A DNA stretch of 64,000 nt from Thermococcus indicus (GTDB taxonomy: Archaea > Methanobacteriota_B > Thermococci > Thermococcales > Thermococcaceae): NCBI RefSeq assembly GCF_006274605.1, contig NZ_CP040846.1:124001-188000 (forward strand). Direction: 5' to 3'. A model generated the notes under the pieces. It did no database searches and had not been told where the DNA came from. It saw only the letters and a program-made list of their open reading frames with translations. Positions 26,665 through 34,224 of the stretch are shown piece by piece. Position 1 is the stretch's first letter. Every line of letters starts with the position of its first letter. The translations under genes and the position numbers were made by a program.

Positions 26665-27777
26665 ATGGGAGTTCCAGTAAGAACTGTCTCCAGATTGGTG
26701 GCCATATACTTGAGTGTTCTTCTTGTCATTGTTATAGTGGCAGGCGCCACTTCCAATAAAATTATGTGGGATCATGTTCATGAGGCTGTTCTTAACATTC
26801 AGAGCTTTAATCCGTATCTTTACTCGGAGCTCGAGAGAAATGCCACTAGTGAGGGATTGACCGTGGAGGAGTACTATTACAAGCTCATCGCCGGGTCTAA
26901 CTCTAATACTATGAATCTCGAAGAGTTCATGTTCTCTGGTAGTGATGGTGAGTATTACTATCGTCTCCTGAAAGAATCTGGAGGTATTCGAACCGACAAC
27001 CTTCTCCTCATGGGGATAGACCTCCTCAGGAAGAGCTTTGACTACTACCGCGAGAACCCCAAGTACGACTTCGCCCACGTCATAAAGGTGACCCTCGCCG
27101 TCATGGGGCTGGCCATGGTCTTGACCCTTCTCCTGGGTCTCTTCCTTGGCTTCAGGCTGGCGAACGGTAGGTTCCTTGGAACGGTTGAGGGCCTGGCGCG
27201 CTTCTTCAACGGTCTTCCCTCCTGGTGGATTGGTGCGGTTCTGATAGCGGTCTTCGCGGTCGAGCTGGGGGTTTTTCCGATAGCCGGCCTGAGGAGCACT
27301 CCACCAAAGGAGGGCTTTGGGGACTTCATCGACATCCTCTGGCACCTCATCCTCCCGGTTTCCACGCTGGTCTTCGTCTACGTCTGGGAGTTCGTGGTCA
27401 CGGTGGCCCACGAGGTGAGGAACGAACTTGGAAAGCCCTACGTCCTCACCGAGAGGGCCAAGGGCCTTCCCGAGGGGCTGATATACAGGAAGCACGTCCT
27501 CCGGAACGTTTCCATCGTCCTGAGTTCTTTCACGGTCCAGAAGTTCGTGGAGATGTTCACGGATTACATAGTCATCGACGTCCTCTTCGGCCTCGGCGGT
27601 CTTGGAACCCTCCTAAGGGCCAGCTTCGTCAGGACCATAGTCCCGGCCATAGGCGTGGTGGTGCGCTTCGACTACCGCCTCTTCTTCGTCGTAACGCTGT
27701 CGATAGCCACCATAACGTTCCTCTTCTCCCTCCTGCTCGAACTGACCAAGGGACTGCTCGATCCGAGGGTGAGCTGA
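26665..27777 (+). CDS. Dpp/Opp-type ABC transporter permease (DppB-like)
   Basis: 370 residues. N-terminal helix (residues 8-28), then a large extracytoplasmic domain of about 95 residues, then five helices. The BPD_transp_1 region includes HVIKVTLAVMGLAMVLTLLL and the EAA-type cytoplasmic loop with ERAKGLPEGLIYRKHVLRN, and the LFGLGGLGTLL segment typical of DppB. ATG follows GGGGGGATTAG, 50 bases after the peptide gene, so it is probably cotranscribed. No ATPase or binding protein is nearby; it may use a shared ATPase. A role in moving the modified peptide is inference. Confidence 0.85.
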   Translation: MGVPVRTVSRLVAIYLSVLLVIVIVAGATSNKIMWDHVHEAVLNIQSFNPYLYSELERNATSEGLTVEEYYYKLIAGSNSNTMNLEEFMFSGSDGEYYYRLLKESGGIRTDNLLLMGIDLLRKSFDYYRENPKYDFAHVIKVTLAVMGLAMVLTLLLGLFLGFRLANGRFLGTVEGLARFFNGLPSWWIGAVLIAVFAVELGVFPIAGLRSTPPKEGFGDFIDILWHLILPVSTLVFVYVWEFVVTVAHEVRNELGKPYVLTERAKGLPEGLIYRKHVLRNVSIVLSSFTVQKFVEMFTDYIVIDVLFGLGGLGTLLRASFVRTIVPAIGVVVRFDYRLFFVVTLSIATITFLFSLLLELTKGLLDPRVS

Positions 27778-27778
27778 A

Positions 27779-29029
27779 ATGGGACGGAAAGCTGGAGTGG
27801 CGATACTCGTAATCTTCGCGCTCTTCGTGGCCTTCTCGAACGCGGGCGTGAGCGATGAGGACATTGCCAACTGGGAGAATCTTAACTACTGGAAGGACAA
27901 CCCGCGAATGGCATATCCCTCGTGGTTCGCCCTATTCGGCGACAGAACTCCCACGGTCTTCCTGGAGCCGTCGCTCGTTGAGGAGAACGGTTCCTCAGTT
28001 TACAGGTTTTCCTACGAACATGCCTACCACGACAAACCGAGCGACGTCAGGTTCTACGGCCTCCCCTACGGTGAGGAGGTTGAGATAAGCGTTCTGAGGC
28101 CGGACGGGATTAGAGTGCCCCTCTACGGCGGTATAGCGACCTCGAGCAACCTCAGCCTCAACACCAACATGCGCACGGGAGTTGTTTCTTCGCTTTCCGG
28201 CGTTCTCAATCTCAGCGAAGCTGGGTACGTTCTCTTCTCCGCCACCCAACTACTGTTCTCCCGCGACGGAAGTATGGCAACTCTCAACGGGGAGTACGTC
28301 TTTGAGGTTCGCATAGCTGGAAACGCCACGCCCTCCGTTGAAATCCTCGGAACCTGCTACGGTTTCCTCGGCACGGACTCCTACGGCAGGGACATGTGGG
28401 TCGGCTTCGTCAAGGGAATGAACAACACCCTCTACCTTGCATTCTTCACCACGGTGATAATAGTGGTCCTGGGGGTTCTTATAGGTCTCATCTCGGGCTA
28501 CGTTGGCGGTGCCCTTGGTGAGTTCATAACGTTCCTCCTGGAGGTTCTCGTCGCTTTGCCGATGCTCCCAATTCTGGTCGTCCTCGTCTGGCTGTTCTCC
28601 ACCCAGGGCTACGGCCAGCAGGTCAGGATAAACCCCGTCCTCTTCATGTTCCTCGTTGCCCTCCTCACCCTCGGGAAGTTCGCCAAGACGGTTAGAATGA
28701 TGACGATAAGGGAGAAGGTGAACGAGTACGTCAAAGCCGCGGTGAGCATGGGCGCCGGCACGCTCTGGGTCCTGAGGAGGCACATACTCCCGCCGGTCGG
28801 GGAGTTCTCCCTCAGGTACTCCACCATACTCCTGGCCAGGATAGTGGCGCTGGTTTCGGTGTTCGGGTTCTTCGGCCTGATTCCGGGCACAAACTGGGGG
28901 TCGTTCATGATAGAGGCCATGAACCAGGGGGCGCTCTACGGGGGCTACTGGTGGTGGATAGTGGCTCCCGGCCTCGCCATGGCGGTTCTGAGTGCCGGTC
29001 TGGCTTTCGTCTCCTCCGGCTCCGGTTAG
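27779..29029 (+). CDS. Dpp/Opp-type ABC transporter permease (DppC-like)
   Basis: 416 residues, starting one base after the DppB-like stop. One N-terminal helix, an extracytoplasmic domain of about 175 residues (beta-rich, unusually large), then the permease core from LGTDSYGRDMWVGFVKGMNN, the classic DppC entry motif, through LISGYVGG and the cytoplasmic EAA loop KAAVSMGAGTLWVLRRHILP. Pairs with the upstream permease as a heterodimer. Ends at a convergent GTPase gene with a zero-base gap. Confidence 0.85.
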   Translation: MGRKAGVAILVIFALFVAFSNAGVSDEDIANWENLNYWKDNPRMAYPSWFALFGDRTPTVFLEPSLVEENGSSVYRFSYEHAYHDKPSDVRFYGLPYGEEVEISVLRPDGIRVPLYGGIATSSNLSLNTNMRTGVVSSLSGVLNLSEAGYVLFSATQLLFSRDGSMATLNGEYVFEVRIAGNATPSVEILGTCYGFLGTDSYGRDMWVGFVKGMNNTLYLAFFTTVIIVVLGVLIGLISGYVGGALGEFITFLLEVLVALPMLPILVVLVWLFSTQGYGQQVRINPVLFMFLVALLTLGKFAKTVRMMTIREKVNEYVKAAVSMGAGTLWVLRRHILPPVGEFSLRYSTILLARIVALVSVFGFFGLIPGTNWGSFMIEAMNQGALYGGYWWWIVAPGLAMAVLSAGLAFVSSGSG

Positions 29030-30103
29030 CTACTCCAGTATAGCCACCACGCCCTTCCACTTCTTGCCGAAGCACTCGCTCGCCAGGACGTGCTTGCCGG
29101 TCAGCCGCTCCAGGAGCTTCGTTCCGCCGTCGCACTTCTTGAAGCCCGTAGCTATTCCCACGGTGAAGCCCTCTATCTCCCTTATCCCGACCCTCTTTCT
29201 GTTGTCGAGCTTCTTCCTCAGCTCGTCACCGTACCTCCAGAGTACCCTCCTCGGGTCCAGGAGGAGTTCCCGCTCAACTCCGTCGAGGATTTCCTCGAAG
29301 TCCCGGATAAATTCCTCTTCCCTTCTCTCCTCCTTTCCGAAGAGCGTAAAACGGCCGGTCTGCCACTCCCTGAGGAACCACCTTGCCGTCTCCTCCAGAT
29401 CGACCTCACCGCCGGCCTTTATGAGGCCCCTTTTTTCTCCTATCCTCCTGAGGATTTCCTCCTCGCCCTCAAACTCCTCGATGCCAAACTTCTCGGTGAG
29501 GGCTTCTTTCCTCGTATCCAGAATACGCCTGATGAGTTTGAGCGCCGGTTTGACGGGCTCGTCTATCTTGTCCGCTGGGAAGCCTCCCTTGATGACCAGC
29601 TCATCGAAGTCGTCTATCGGGATGACGCCCGGTGAATCTAAGAGCCATATCTTTTTGCTCAGCTTTATCAGCTGTTTACCCTTTGTGTAGCCGGGAATCG
29701 GGGCGGTTCCGACGGCTTTCTTTCCCTTCAGGGTGTTGATTATCGTGCTCTTGCCGACGTTGGGATAGCCGATGAGGGCCACCTTAACCTTTTCTCCCTC
29801 GTCCAAGAGCGGCCTGGCGAGCCTCTTTATCTCCCTCCTCAGTATTCCGGTTCCCTTCCTCTCGCGGGCGGAGATGAAAACCACCGGTATCTCGCTCTTT
29901 CTCTTGTACTCCTCGGCCCATTCTTTTGGTACCAGGTCCGCCTTGTTCATGACTATGAGGAGCGGCTTGCCCTCATCCAGGATGAGCCTCTCAAGCTTTC
30001 GGTTCCTTGTTCCTATGGGGTCACGGGCATCGACGACCTCGACGATAACGTCGGCCTCGTCAACTACCTCCCTCACCACTCTCCACGCCTTTCTCGCCTT
30101 CAT
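29030..30103 (-). CDS. Circularly permuted GTPase of the YlqF/RbgA family
   Basis: 357 residues. Motifs occur in permuted order: G4 MNKADLV (about residue 50), G5 VFISARERKG, then G1 GYPNVGKSTI (about 112) and G3 LLDSPGV. The N-terminal part (VVREVVDEADVIVEVVDARDP) and permutation define the YlqF/YawG/NOG group, which assist large ribosomal subunit assembly. Residues 170-357 form a mixed helical C-terminus. The interrupted TIGR04076-like gene upstream originally overlapped its start by about 44 bases. Confidence 0.92.
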   Translation of the reverse strand: MKARKAWRVVREVVDEADVIVEVVDARDPIGTRNRKLERLILDEGKPLLIVMNKADLVPKEWAEEYKRKSEIPVVFISARERKGTGILRREIKRLARPLLDEGEKVKVALIGYPNVGKSTIINTLKGKKAVGTAPIPGYTKGKQLIKLSKKIWLLDSPGVIPIDDFDELVIKGGFPADKIDEPVKPALKLIRRILDTRKEALTEKFGIEEFEGEEEILRRIGEKRGLIKAGGEVDLEETARWFLREWQTGRFTLFGKEERREEEFIRDFEEILDGVERELLLDPRRVLWRYGDELRKKLDNRKRVGIREIEGFTVGIATGFKKCDGGTKLLERLTGKHVLASECFGKKWKGVVAILE

Positions 30104-30246
30104 CTCTCACCACCGTTATCTCAAAGATTGCGGTGCCGCCGTCCGTGTACGGTGGCCCCGGGTCGAGGCACTGAACGTATGCCTTCTCACCCGTGCCCAG
30201 GCCTAGTTCACTCGGCTTAATACCCTTTCGCAGCGCAACTATGTAT
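30060..30246 (-). pseudogene. C-terminal fragment of a TIGR04076-like gene split by a tnpB element
   Basis: Encodes YIVALRKGIKPSELGLG, KAYVQCLDPGPPYTDGG and IFEITVVRDEG before a TGA at 30060-30062. The N-terminal part (31694-31839) ends ICTHAFASLLP. Removing 30247-31693 joins CC to A, giving the codon CCA and a continuous 110-residue ORF. TIGR04076 proteins are small Cys-containing proteins of unknown function. Confidence 0.8.
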
Positions 30247-30324
30247 GGGGTCTTCTCTACGTGAGTTTTTGTGTGCTCACGTGGAGATTCATCCCCCGAG
30301 TTACTGTGAGTGCCCGGACTTAGA

Positions 30325-30405
30325 CCGTCCCGCCCACTCTCCTTCTCTTCCAGTTCACTACGGCGGAACGGGTCGCCCGAACACCCGCAGGGCTCAACCA
30401 GCCCT
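30325..30405. other. G+C-rich structured segment in the left part of the tnpB element
   Basis: CCGTCCCGCC (30325-30334) pairs with GGCGGAACGG (30362-30371) except at one position, followed by GGGTCGCCC (30370-30378) and a perfect AGGGCT/AGCCCT hairpin (30389-30405). Composition contrasts with the A+T-rich tnpB. Could be a structured RNA of the element or remnant coding DNA; strand unknown. Confidence 0.35.
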
Positions 30406-30496
30406 CCACCTCGCCTCGCTCATCGACTTCACCGGGCTGGCCTCACAACCAAAAACTATTTAAGTAAGCAGGTATTTAAGAATTTCGGTGAATACA

Positions 30497-30658
30497 ATGG
30501 GAGTCATAACCGTGAAAATTCCGGACGAGCTGGAAGTTAAATTCCGAAAGAAAATCCTCGACGTTTACGGGGTCAAAAAAGGAGCCCTCGGAATGGCCAT
30601 AACGGAGGCTATTGAATTATGGCTCGAAAAACACGAAAAATCCGCCGAGCAGAAGTGA
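30497..30658 (+). CDS. Small ribbon-helix-helix-like protein of the tnpB element
   Basis: 53 residues (GVITVKIPDELEVKFRKKIL, then GALGMAITEAIELWLEKHE), the beta-strand plus two-helix pattern of CopG/Arc-type DNA-binding proteins. TATA-like TATTTAAG (about 30472-30479) and GGTGA precede ATG 30497. Overlaps tnpB by 40 bases, so the two are co-expressed; it may regulate the element. Confidence 0.7.
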   Translation: MGVITVKIPDELEVKFRKKILDVYGVKKGALGMAITEAIELWLEKHEKSAEQK

Positions 30659-31701
30659 ACTACATCACAATCAAAACAAAACTCGAACCAGTGGGACAGG
30701 AAGACTACCTGAAACTCGCTCTCCTGACTGAAAAATTCAAAAGGGCCGTCGAACTCGCAATAAGACTCCAGCTCAGGGGCATTAAAAAGAGCGAAGGCGT
30801 GAGGGAAGTTTCTCGGTTGATTCTCAACAACTGGTGGTATTCTGACAGTGCGTGGGATTATGCGAAAATGCTCCTCAAGGGAGCAAAACAAAACGGTGGA
30901 AATCCAAGGCACATTCACCTGAAATCAAAGTTCCTTATTAGCAAACCAAAGGAAAATGAGAAGGGAAACCGGAACGTGAGGATTGAGGGGTTGAAGGTTA
31001 GAATCCGCTCGAACGGTGAATGGCTGAACTTTAAGATGAAAACCACCGAGAAGTTTCTTCCAGTTCTTCTGGACGCTCAAAAGTTTAAATACGGTGCTCA
31101 GGTTGTCTTACGGAATGGGAAAGTTTACCTGCACGTTCAGGTGCCCTTTGAGGTTTATCTGGGACGCTACAGAAGAACAACCAACGGAAGACTTTACGCT
31201 GGTTTTGATTTGAACTCGGACAGGGTGAATATGGTTATTCTCGACGGAGATGGTATTATTCGGGACGTTAGGGTTAAGCACTTTCCAGAGGTTAATTCTC
31301 CGGGGTTTCCGAGGAAGAAGGCGAGGGATTTGAGGTTGAATGCTCTCGCTCGCCTTCTGGATTATGTGTTTTATCATGGTGTCAGAGTCGTGTTCTTTGA
31401 GGATTTGGGAAGGATTAAGAGAAAGAATGGGAAAGCTACAAGTTCGAGACGGGGGAATCGTAAGGCGTCGAATTTTGCGAAGAAGGAACTTCTTGAGCAT
31501 GGTGTTGTTATGGCGTTAAAGAGGGGTTTTAACGTTTATCTGGTTAATCCTGCTGGTTCTTCGAAGTTGGGGCGTGAAATTGCTCAATGGTTGGGTTTGG
31601 ACGTTCATTCTGCGTCAGCGTTTGTGGTTGGGTGGTGGGGAGTTATTTCCCTAAAAACTCACGAACACTCTCGAAAAAAGAACAGTTCTGGTAGGCAGTA
31701 G
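30619..31701 (+). CDS. tnpB: TnpB-family RuvC nuclease without zinc ribbon
   Basis: 360 residues; ATG 30619 with GGAGG ten bases upstream. RuvC triad appears intact: D197 (GFDLNSD), E261 (FFEDLG) and D328 (GLDVHSASA). The Cys4 zinc ribbon normally between the last two motifs is absent: NPAGSSKLGREIAQWLGLDVHS runs straight through. The last codons and TAG (31699-31701) come from the interrupted host gene, so the tail HSRKKNSSGRQ is partly junction-derived. TnpB proteins are RNA-guided nucleases that help keep such elements in place; activity of this form is untested. Confidence 0.8.
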   Translation: MARKTRKIRRAEVNYITIKTKLEPVGQEDYLKLALLTEKFKRAVELAIRLQLRGIKKSEGVREVSRLILNNWWYSDSAWDYAKMLLKGAKQNGGNPRHIHLKSKFLISKPKENEKGNRNVRIEGLKVRIRSNGEWLNFKMKTTEKFLPVLLDAQKFKYGAQVVLRNGKVYLHVQVPFEVYLGRYRRTTNGRLYAGFDLNSDRVNMVILDGDGIIRDVRVKHFPEVNSPGFPRKKARDLRLNALARLLDYVFYHGVRVVFFEDLGRIKRKNGKATSSRRGNRKASNFAKKELLEHGVVMALKRGFNVYLVNPAGSSKLGREIAQWLGLDVHSASAFVVGWWGVISLKTHEHSRKKNSSGRQ

Positions 31702-31839
31702 CGATGCGAATGCATGGGTGCATATTGCGTCCGTTTCTTCCAGGTTCACCCTGGGCCCCTCAACCACTATCCTGTCCCCAACGTGAAAAACGGGACATTT
31801 TCCCCGGATTTCTATTACGCGAATCTCTAACCGCTCCAT
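31694..31839 (-). pseudogene. N-terminal fragment of the split TIGR04076-like gene
   Basis: ATG 31839 with GGTGAG upstream encodes MERLEIRVIEIRGKCPVF, VVEGPRVNLEETDAICTHAFASLL and then runs into the element. RGKCP and DAICTHA are typical of TIGR04076 proteins. The C-terminal half is at 30060-30246. Confidence 0.8.
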
Positions 31840-31928
31840 ACACTCACCGAAACCTAAATAAAGATTGAAGTTCAAAAAACTATCCGGCATGAGAAACTGT
31901 TATGATAACGTTGATGGTGGTGCTCAAC

Positions 31929-33359
31929 GTGTCCGAGGATATCGAGGCGAAGATTCGCCGTTTGAGGGAGCTGGGTAAAGCCAGCGCCGAACCAGAGCCC
32001 CCTGTGGCCCCCAAACCCGTCCCTGCTAAAAAACCTTCCCGCAGACCGCGCTCGGTGGGTAGTATCCGCGAGAAGGAGAGGAGGAAGCGGATCCTGATAG
32101 GAGTTTCTATCGTGATAATCGTGCTGATTCTAACGTCGGTTGGCGCCTACGTTTATCTCCAGAACCGTGCCACCGAGGAACTTACCAACGCCAGAAACAA
32201 AAAGCTGGCCGAGGTTAACCTGTACTTCAAGCCCGACATATTCAACAATACCAACTGCTCCCCCAAAGCCAACGCTATCAAATCCCAGCTCCTCAACCAG
32301 ATACTTCACGCCAAATCCGTTGATGAGCTCAATGCCATTGACGTTAAGGGGAACTACGATATTGCGTTGCGTGAGTACAATTCGTGTATCGATGAACTTC
32401 ACAGGCTGGAGCTGGAGAGGCAGCTGAACAGGACAAAGGAGCAGAAATTAAAACTCCTTGAGCTTGAGTTCCAGCCACTTCTCTCGATGCCCCTCCCGGA
32501 TGACATCCGCACCAAAACCGTAACGTACATGAACGACCTTAAGGAGCGCGTCATGTCCGCCACAAGCGTTGATGAGGTCAACTCCATAAAGGCCGACCCG
32601 TACCTCCTGGAGGTGTGGAGGGACTACTACTACTGGCGCATCGACGCCCTCCCCGGACAGGATGTGATACTTGAGTACGGCGACTCCAAGAAGATGGTCA
32701 CCAAGGCCGATGCCAAGGCTGTGCTGGGGGGCATCATGGACTATAGAGAGCTCATGAAGTACAACGTCGTGAAGGTTGAGTGGGTGGAGATGTCCCTTGT
32801 CCTCCCCAAGAGGAACATAAACGGTGCGTTCCTTTCGCCGGGTGACAGAATAAAACTTTTTATCCAGGGTCAGAACACAACGGCGGTTGACGGGTACTTT
32901 GAGCTTGTCCTTCTGCCTGTTCAGTCGGGTTCGATATCGGTTAGTGAGTCCCAGAGTCAGTCAAGTTCCTCCTCCACTTCCTCATCGACCACCTACAGTG
33001 AGAGCCACTCCTCATCCGCTTCCCCGGGTGGAGCCTCGATATCCGACAGCAGCAGTGCGAGTGACTCCGTCACCAACAGCCAGTCGGTGAGTCAGAGTTC
33101 GTCCGGCAGCTACTCCTACAGCGTGAACCTGGCGGAGATACTCAAAGCGATAGCCGCCGGTAAGATACAGGCCAGCGAGGAGGTTAGGCAGCAGCTCAGC
33201 GCGTACGGATGGAAGGTTCTTGACCTCGAGAAGGACACGTCATTGGAGGCTATTGACCACAACACCCAGCTGCTCGTTATAGTCAAGGTTCCCTCGATAT
33301 TCGTCCCGGACGTGCTGGCCAACCAGAACTCCCTTTACCTTGTCAGGGTATCAACGTGA
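31929..33359 (+). CDS. DUF515-family membrane-anchored protein of the KlbA cluster
   Basis: 476 residues from GTG 31929 (GGTGGTG six bases upstream; ATG 31902 is an alternative). A cytosolic Pro/Lys/Arg-rich start, one membrane helix near residues 55-78 (ILIGVSIVIIVLILTSVGAY), then a helical external region. A Ser-rich low-complexity tract at about 335-400 (mostly S, T, G) precedes a C-terminal domain. DUF515 genes stand beside KlbA/TadA-like ATPases in Thermococcales, which suggests a part in a pilus or secretion machine. The Ser tract may be a flexible or glycosylated spacer. Confidence 0.8.
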   Translation: MSEDIEAKIRRLRELGKASAEPEPPVAPKPVPAKKPSRRPRSVGSIREKERRKRILIGVSIVIIVLILTSVGAYVYLQNRATEELTNARNKKLAEVNLYFKPDIFNNTNCSPKANAIKSQLLNQILHAKSVDELNAIDVKGNYDIALREYNSCIDELHRLELERQLNRTKEQKLKLLELEFQPLLSMPLPDDIRTKTVTYMNDLKERVMSATSVDEVNSIKADPYLLEVWRDYYYWRIDALPGQDVILEYGDSKKMVTKADAKAVLGGIMDYRELMKYNVVKVEWVEMSLVLPKRNINGAFLSPGDRIKLFIQGQNTTAVDGYFELVLLPVQSGSISVSESQSQSSSSSTSSSTTYSESHSSSASPGGASISDSSSASDSVTNSQSVSQSSSGSYSYSVNLAEILKAIAAGKIQASEEVRQQLSAYGWKVLDLEKDTSLEAIDHNTQLLVIVKVPSIFVPDVLANQNSLYLVRVST

Positions 33360-33369
33360 GGTGATGGCC

Positions 33370-34221
33370 GTGAAACGCCCCGCGGCATTTCTTTTACTTT
33401 TCATTTCGTTATTTGCGGCTCTGCCCGGTCACTACCAGGTGCAGGCCGCAGGCACACTCCAGGGTGATGTTCTAATAAACCTTAACGTTACCCTTGTGAA
33501 CACCGCACCGTTTCCCAAGTTCCTGGTTCTCAATCCCGCGTACAATATAACCGTTTACCGGCGCGGAAACAACGAGACGAACCTCGGGTTCTACATAGAT
33601 AAGGGGATGAACCTTAACTACAACCCTGGCATATGGATTATGCCGTACGAAACCGTTGTGATAAACGTCAGGGTCTCCAAAACCGAGTCATACTCCCTCC
33701 CGTCCGTTACGTGTGGGGGAACCGATGGTACCTCCATCGGCTGCGGTGTTGTTGTGCCCCCTCTCGTCAACTCGCCATCCCAGCTCTCAGCGCTCTCAAT
33801 GTTCCCACTCGTCGATGGACACATCCGTATTCTGGAGTACCGGGGAGTCGTTAAGTTCAACGTGTACTCGGGGGATGCGGGTACGTTCAAGAAGTTCTTT
33901 GCCGTTACCGTCCCCGTTGTGTTCGTTGATGGGAGGATGTACGACTTCACTCCGAACTACACAATGGACTACAGCGAGTACGTGGACGCACTTTTTGAAT
34001 ACACTGGAACAGGGAGGCGCTCTGTGAACGTAGAAAACAGCGTTCAGATGCCGCAGGGGATGTTCCAGCTCACTCCAACGCTTCTTACCGGTGTCAGTGT
34101 TGGAATGCCGGGTCGGGTTCTCCCGTCGAATGAATCCTATGAGTTGCCCCTGTGGGTCGTCACAACGGGAACCGGCGTGGAGATAACCTACCGTGTTGAA
34201 TGGAGCGCGGGGGGGCTGTAA
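33370..34221 (+). CDS. Secreted beta-rich protein of the KlbA cluster
   Basis: 283 residues from GTG 33370 (GAGGTGA upstream, overlapping the DUF515 stop). Signal peptide KRPAAFLLLFISLFAALPGHYQVQA. The rest is beta-strand rich with many N-x-S/T sites (NVTLVNTAP, YNITVYRR, NETNLG, NYTMDYS) and a possible disulfide pair in TCGGTDGTSIGC. No membrane anchor at the C-terminus. Unknown family; position suggests a surface or extracytoplasmic component of the secretion/pilus apparatus. Confidence 0.75.
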   Translation: MKRPAAFLLLFISLFAALPGHYQVQAAGTLQGDVLINLNVTLVNTAPFPKFLVLNPAYNITVYRRGNNETNLGFYIDKGMNLNYNPGIWIMPYETVVINVRVSKTESYSLPSVTCGGTDGTSIGCGVVVPPLVNSPSQLSALSMFPLVDGHIRILEYRGVVKFNVYSGDAGTFKKFFAVTVPVVFVDGRMYDFTPNYTMDYSEYVDALFEYTGTGRRSVNVENSVQMPQGMFQLTPTLLTGVSVGMPGRVLPSNESYELPLWVVTTGTGVEITYRVEWSAGGL

Positions 34222-34224
34222 AAG

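Larger units (their letters stand above)
30247..31695 (+). mobile_element. tnpB-bearing insertion element (IS607-like GG target), no TnpA
   Basis: About 1.45 kb inserted in a TIGR04076-like gene. Both junctions show GG (30247-30248 and 31694-31695), and exactly one GG is needed to rebuild the host gene, as for IS607-type serine-recombinase elements that recombine at a GG core. No recombinase is present, so the element is non-autonomous. Left end has an ACGTGAG...CTCACGT hairpin (about 30259-30283), then a G+C-rich structured stretch, a small RHH-like gene and a tnpB whose stop codon lies outside the element. The family assignment from the GG target alone is tentative. Confidence 0.7.
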
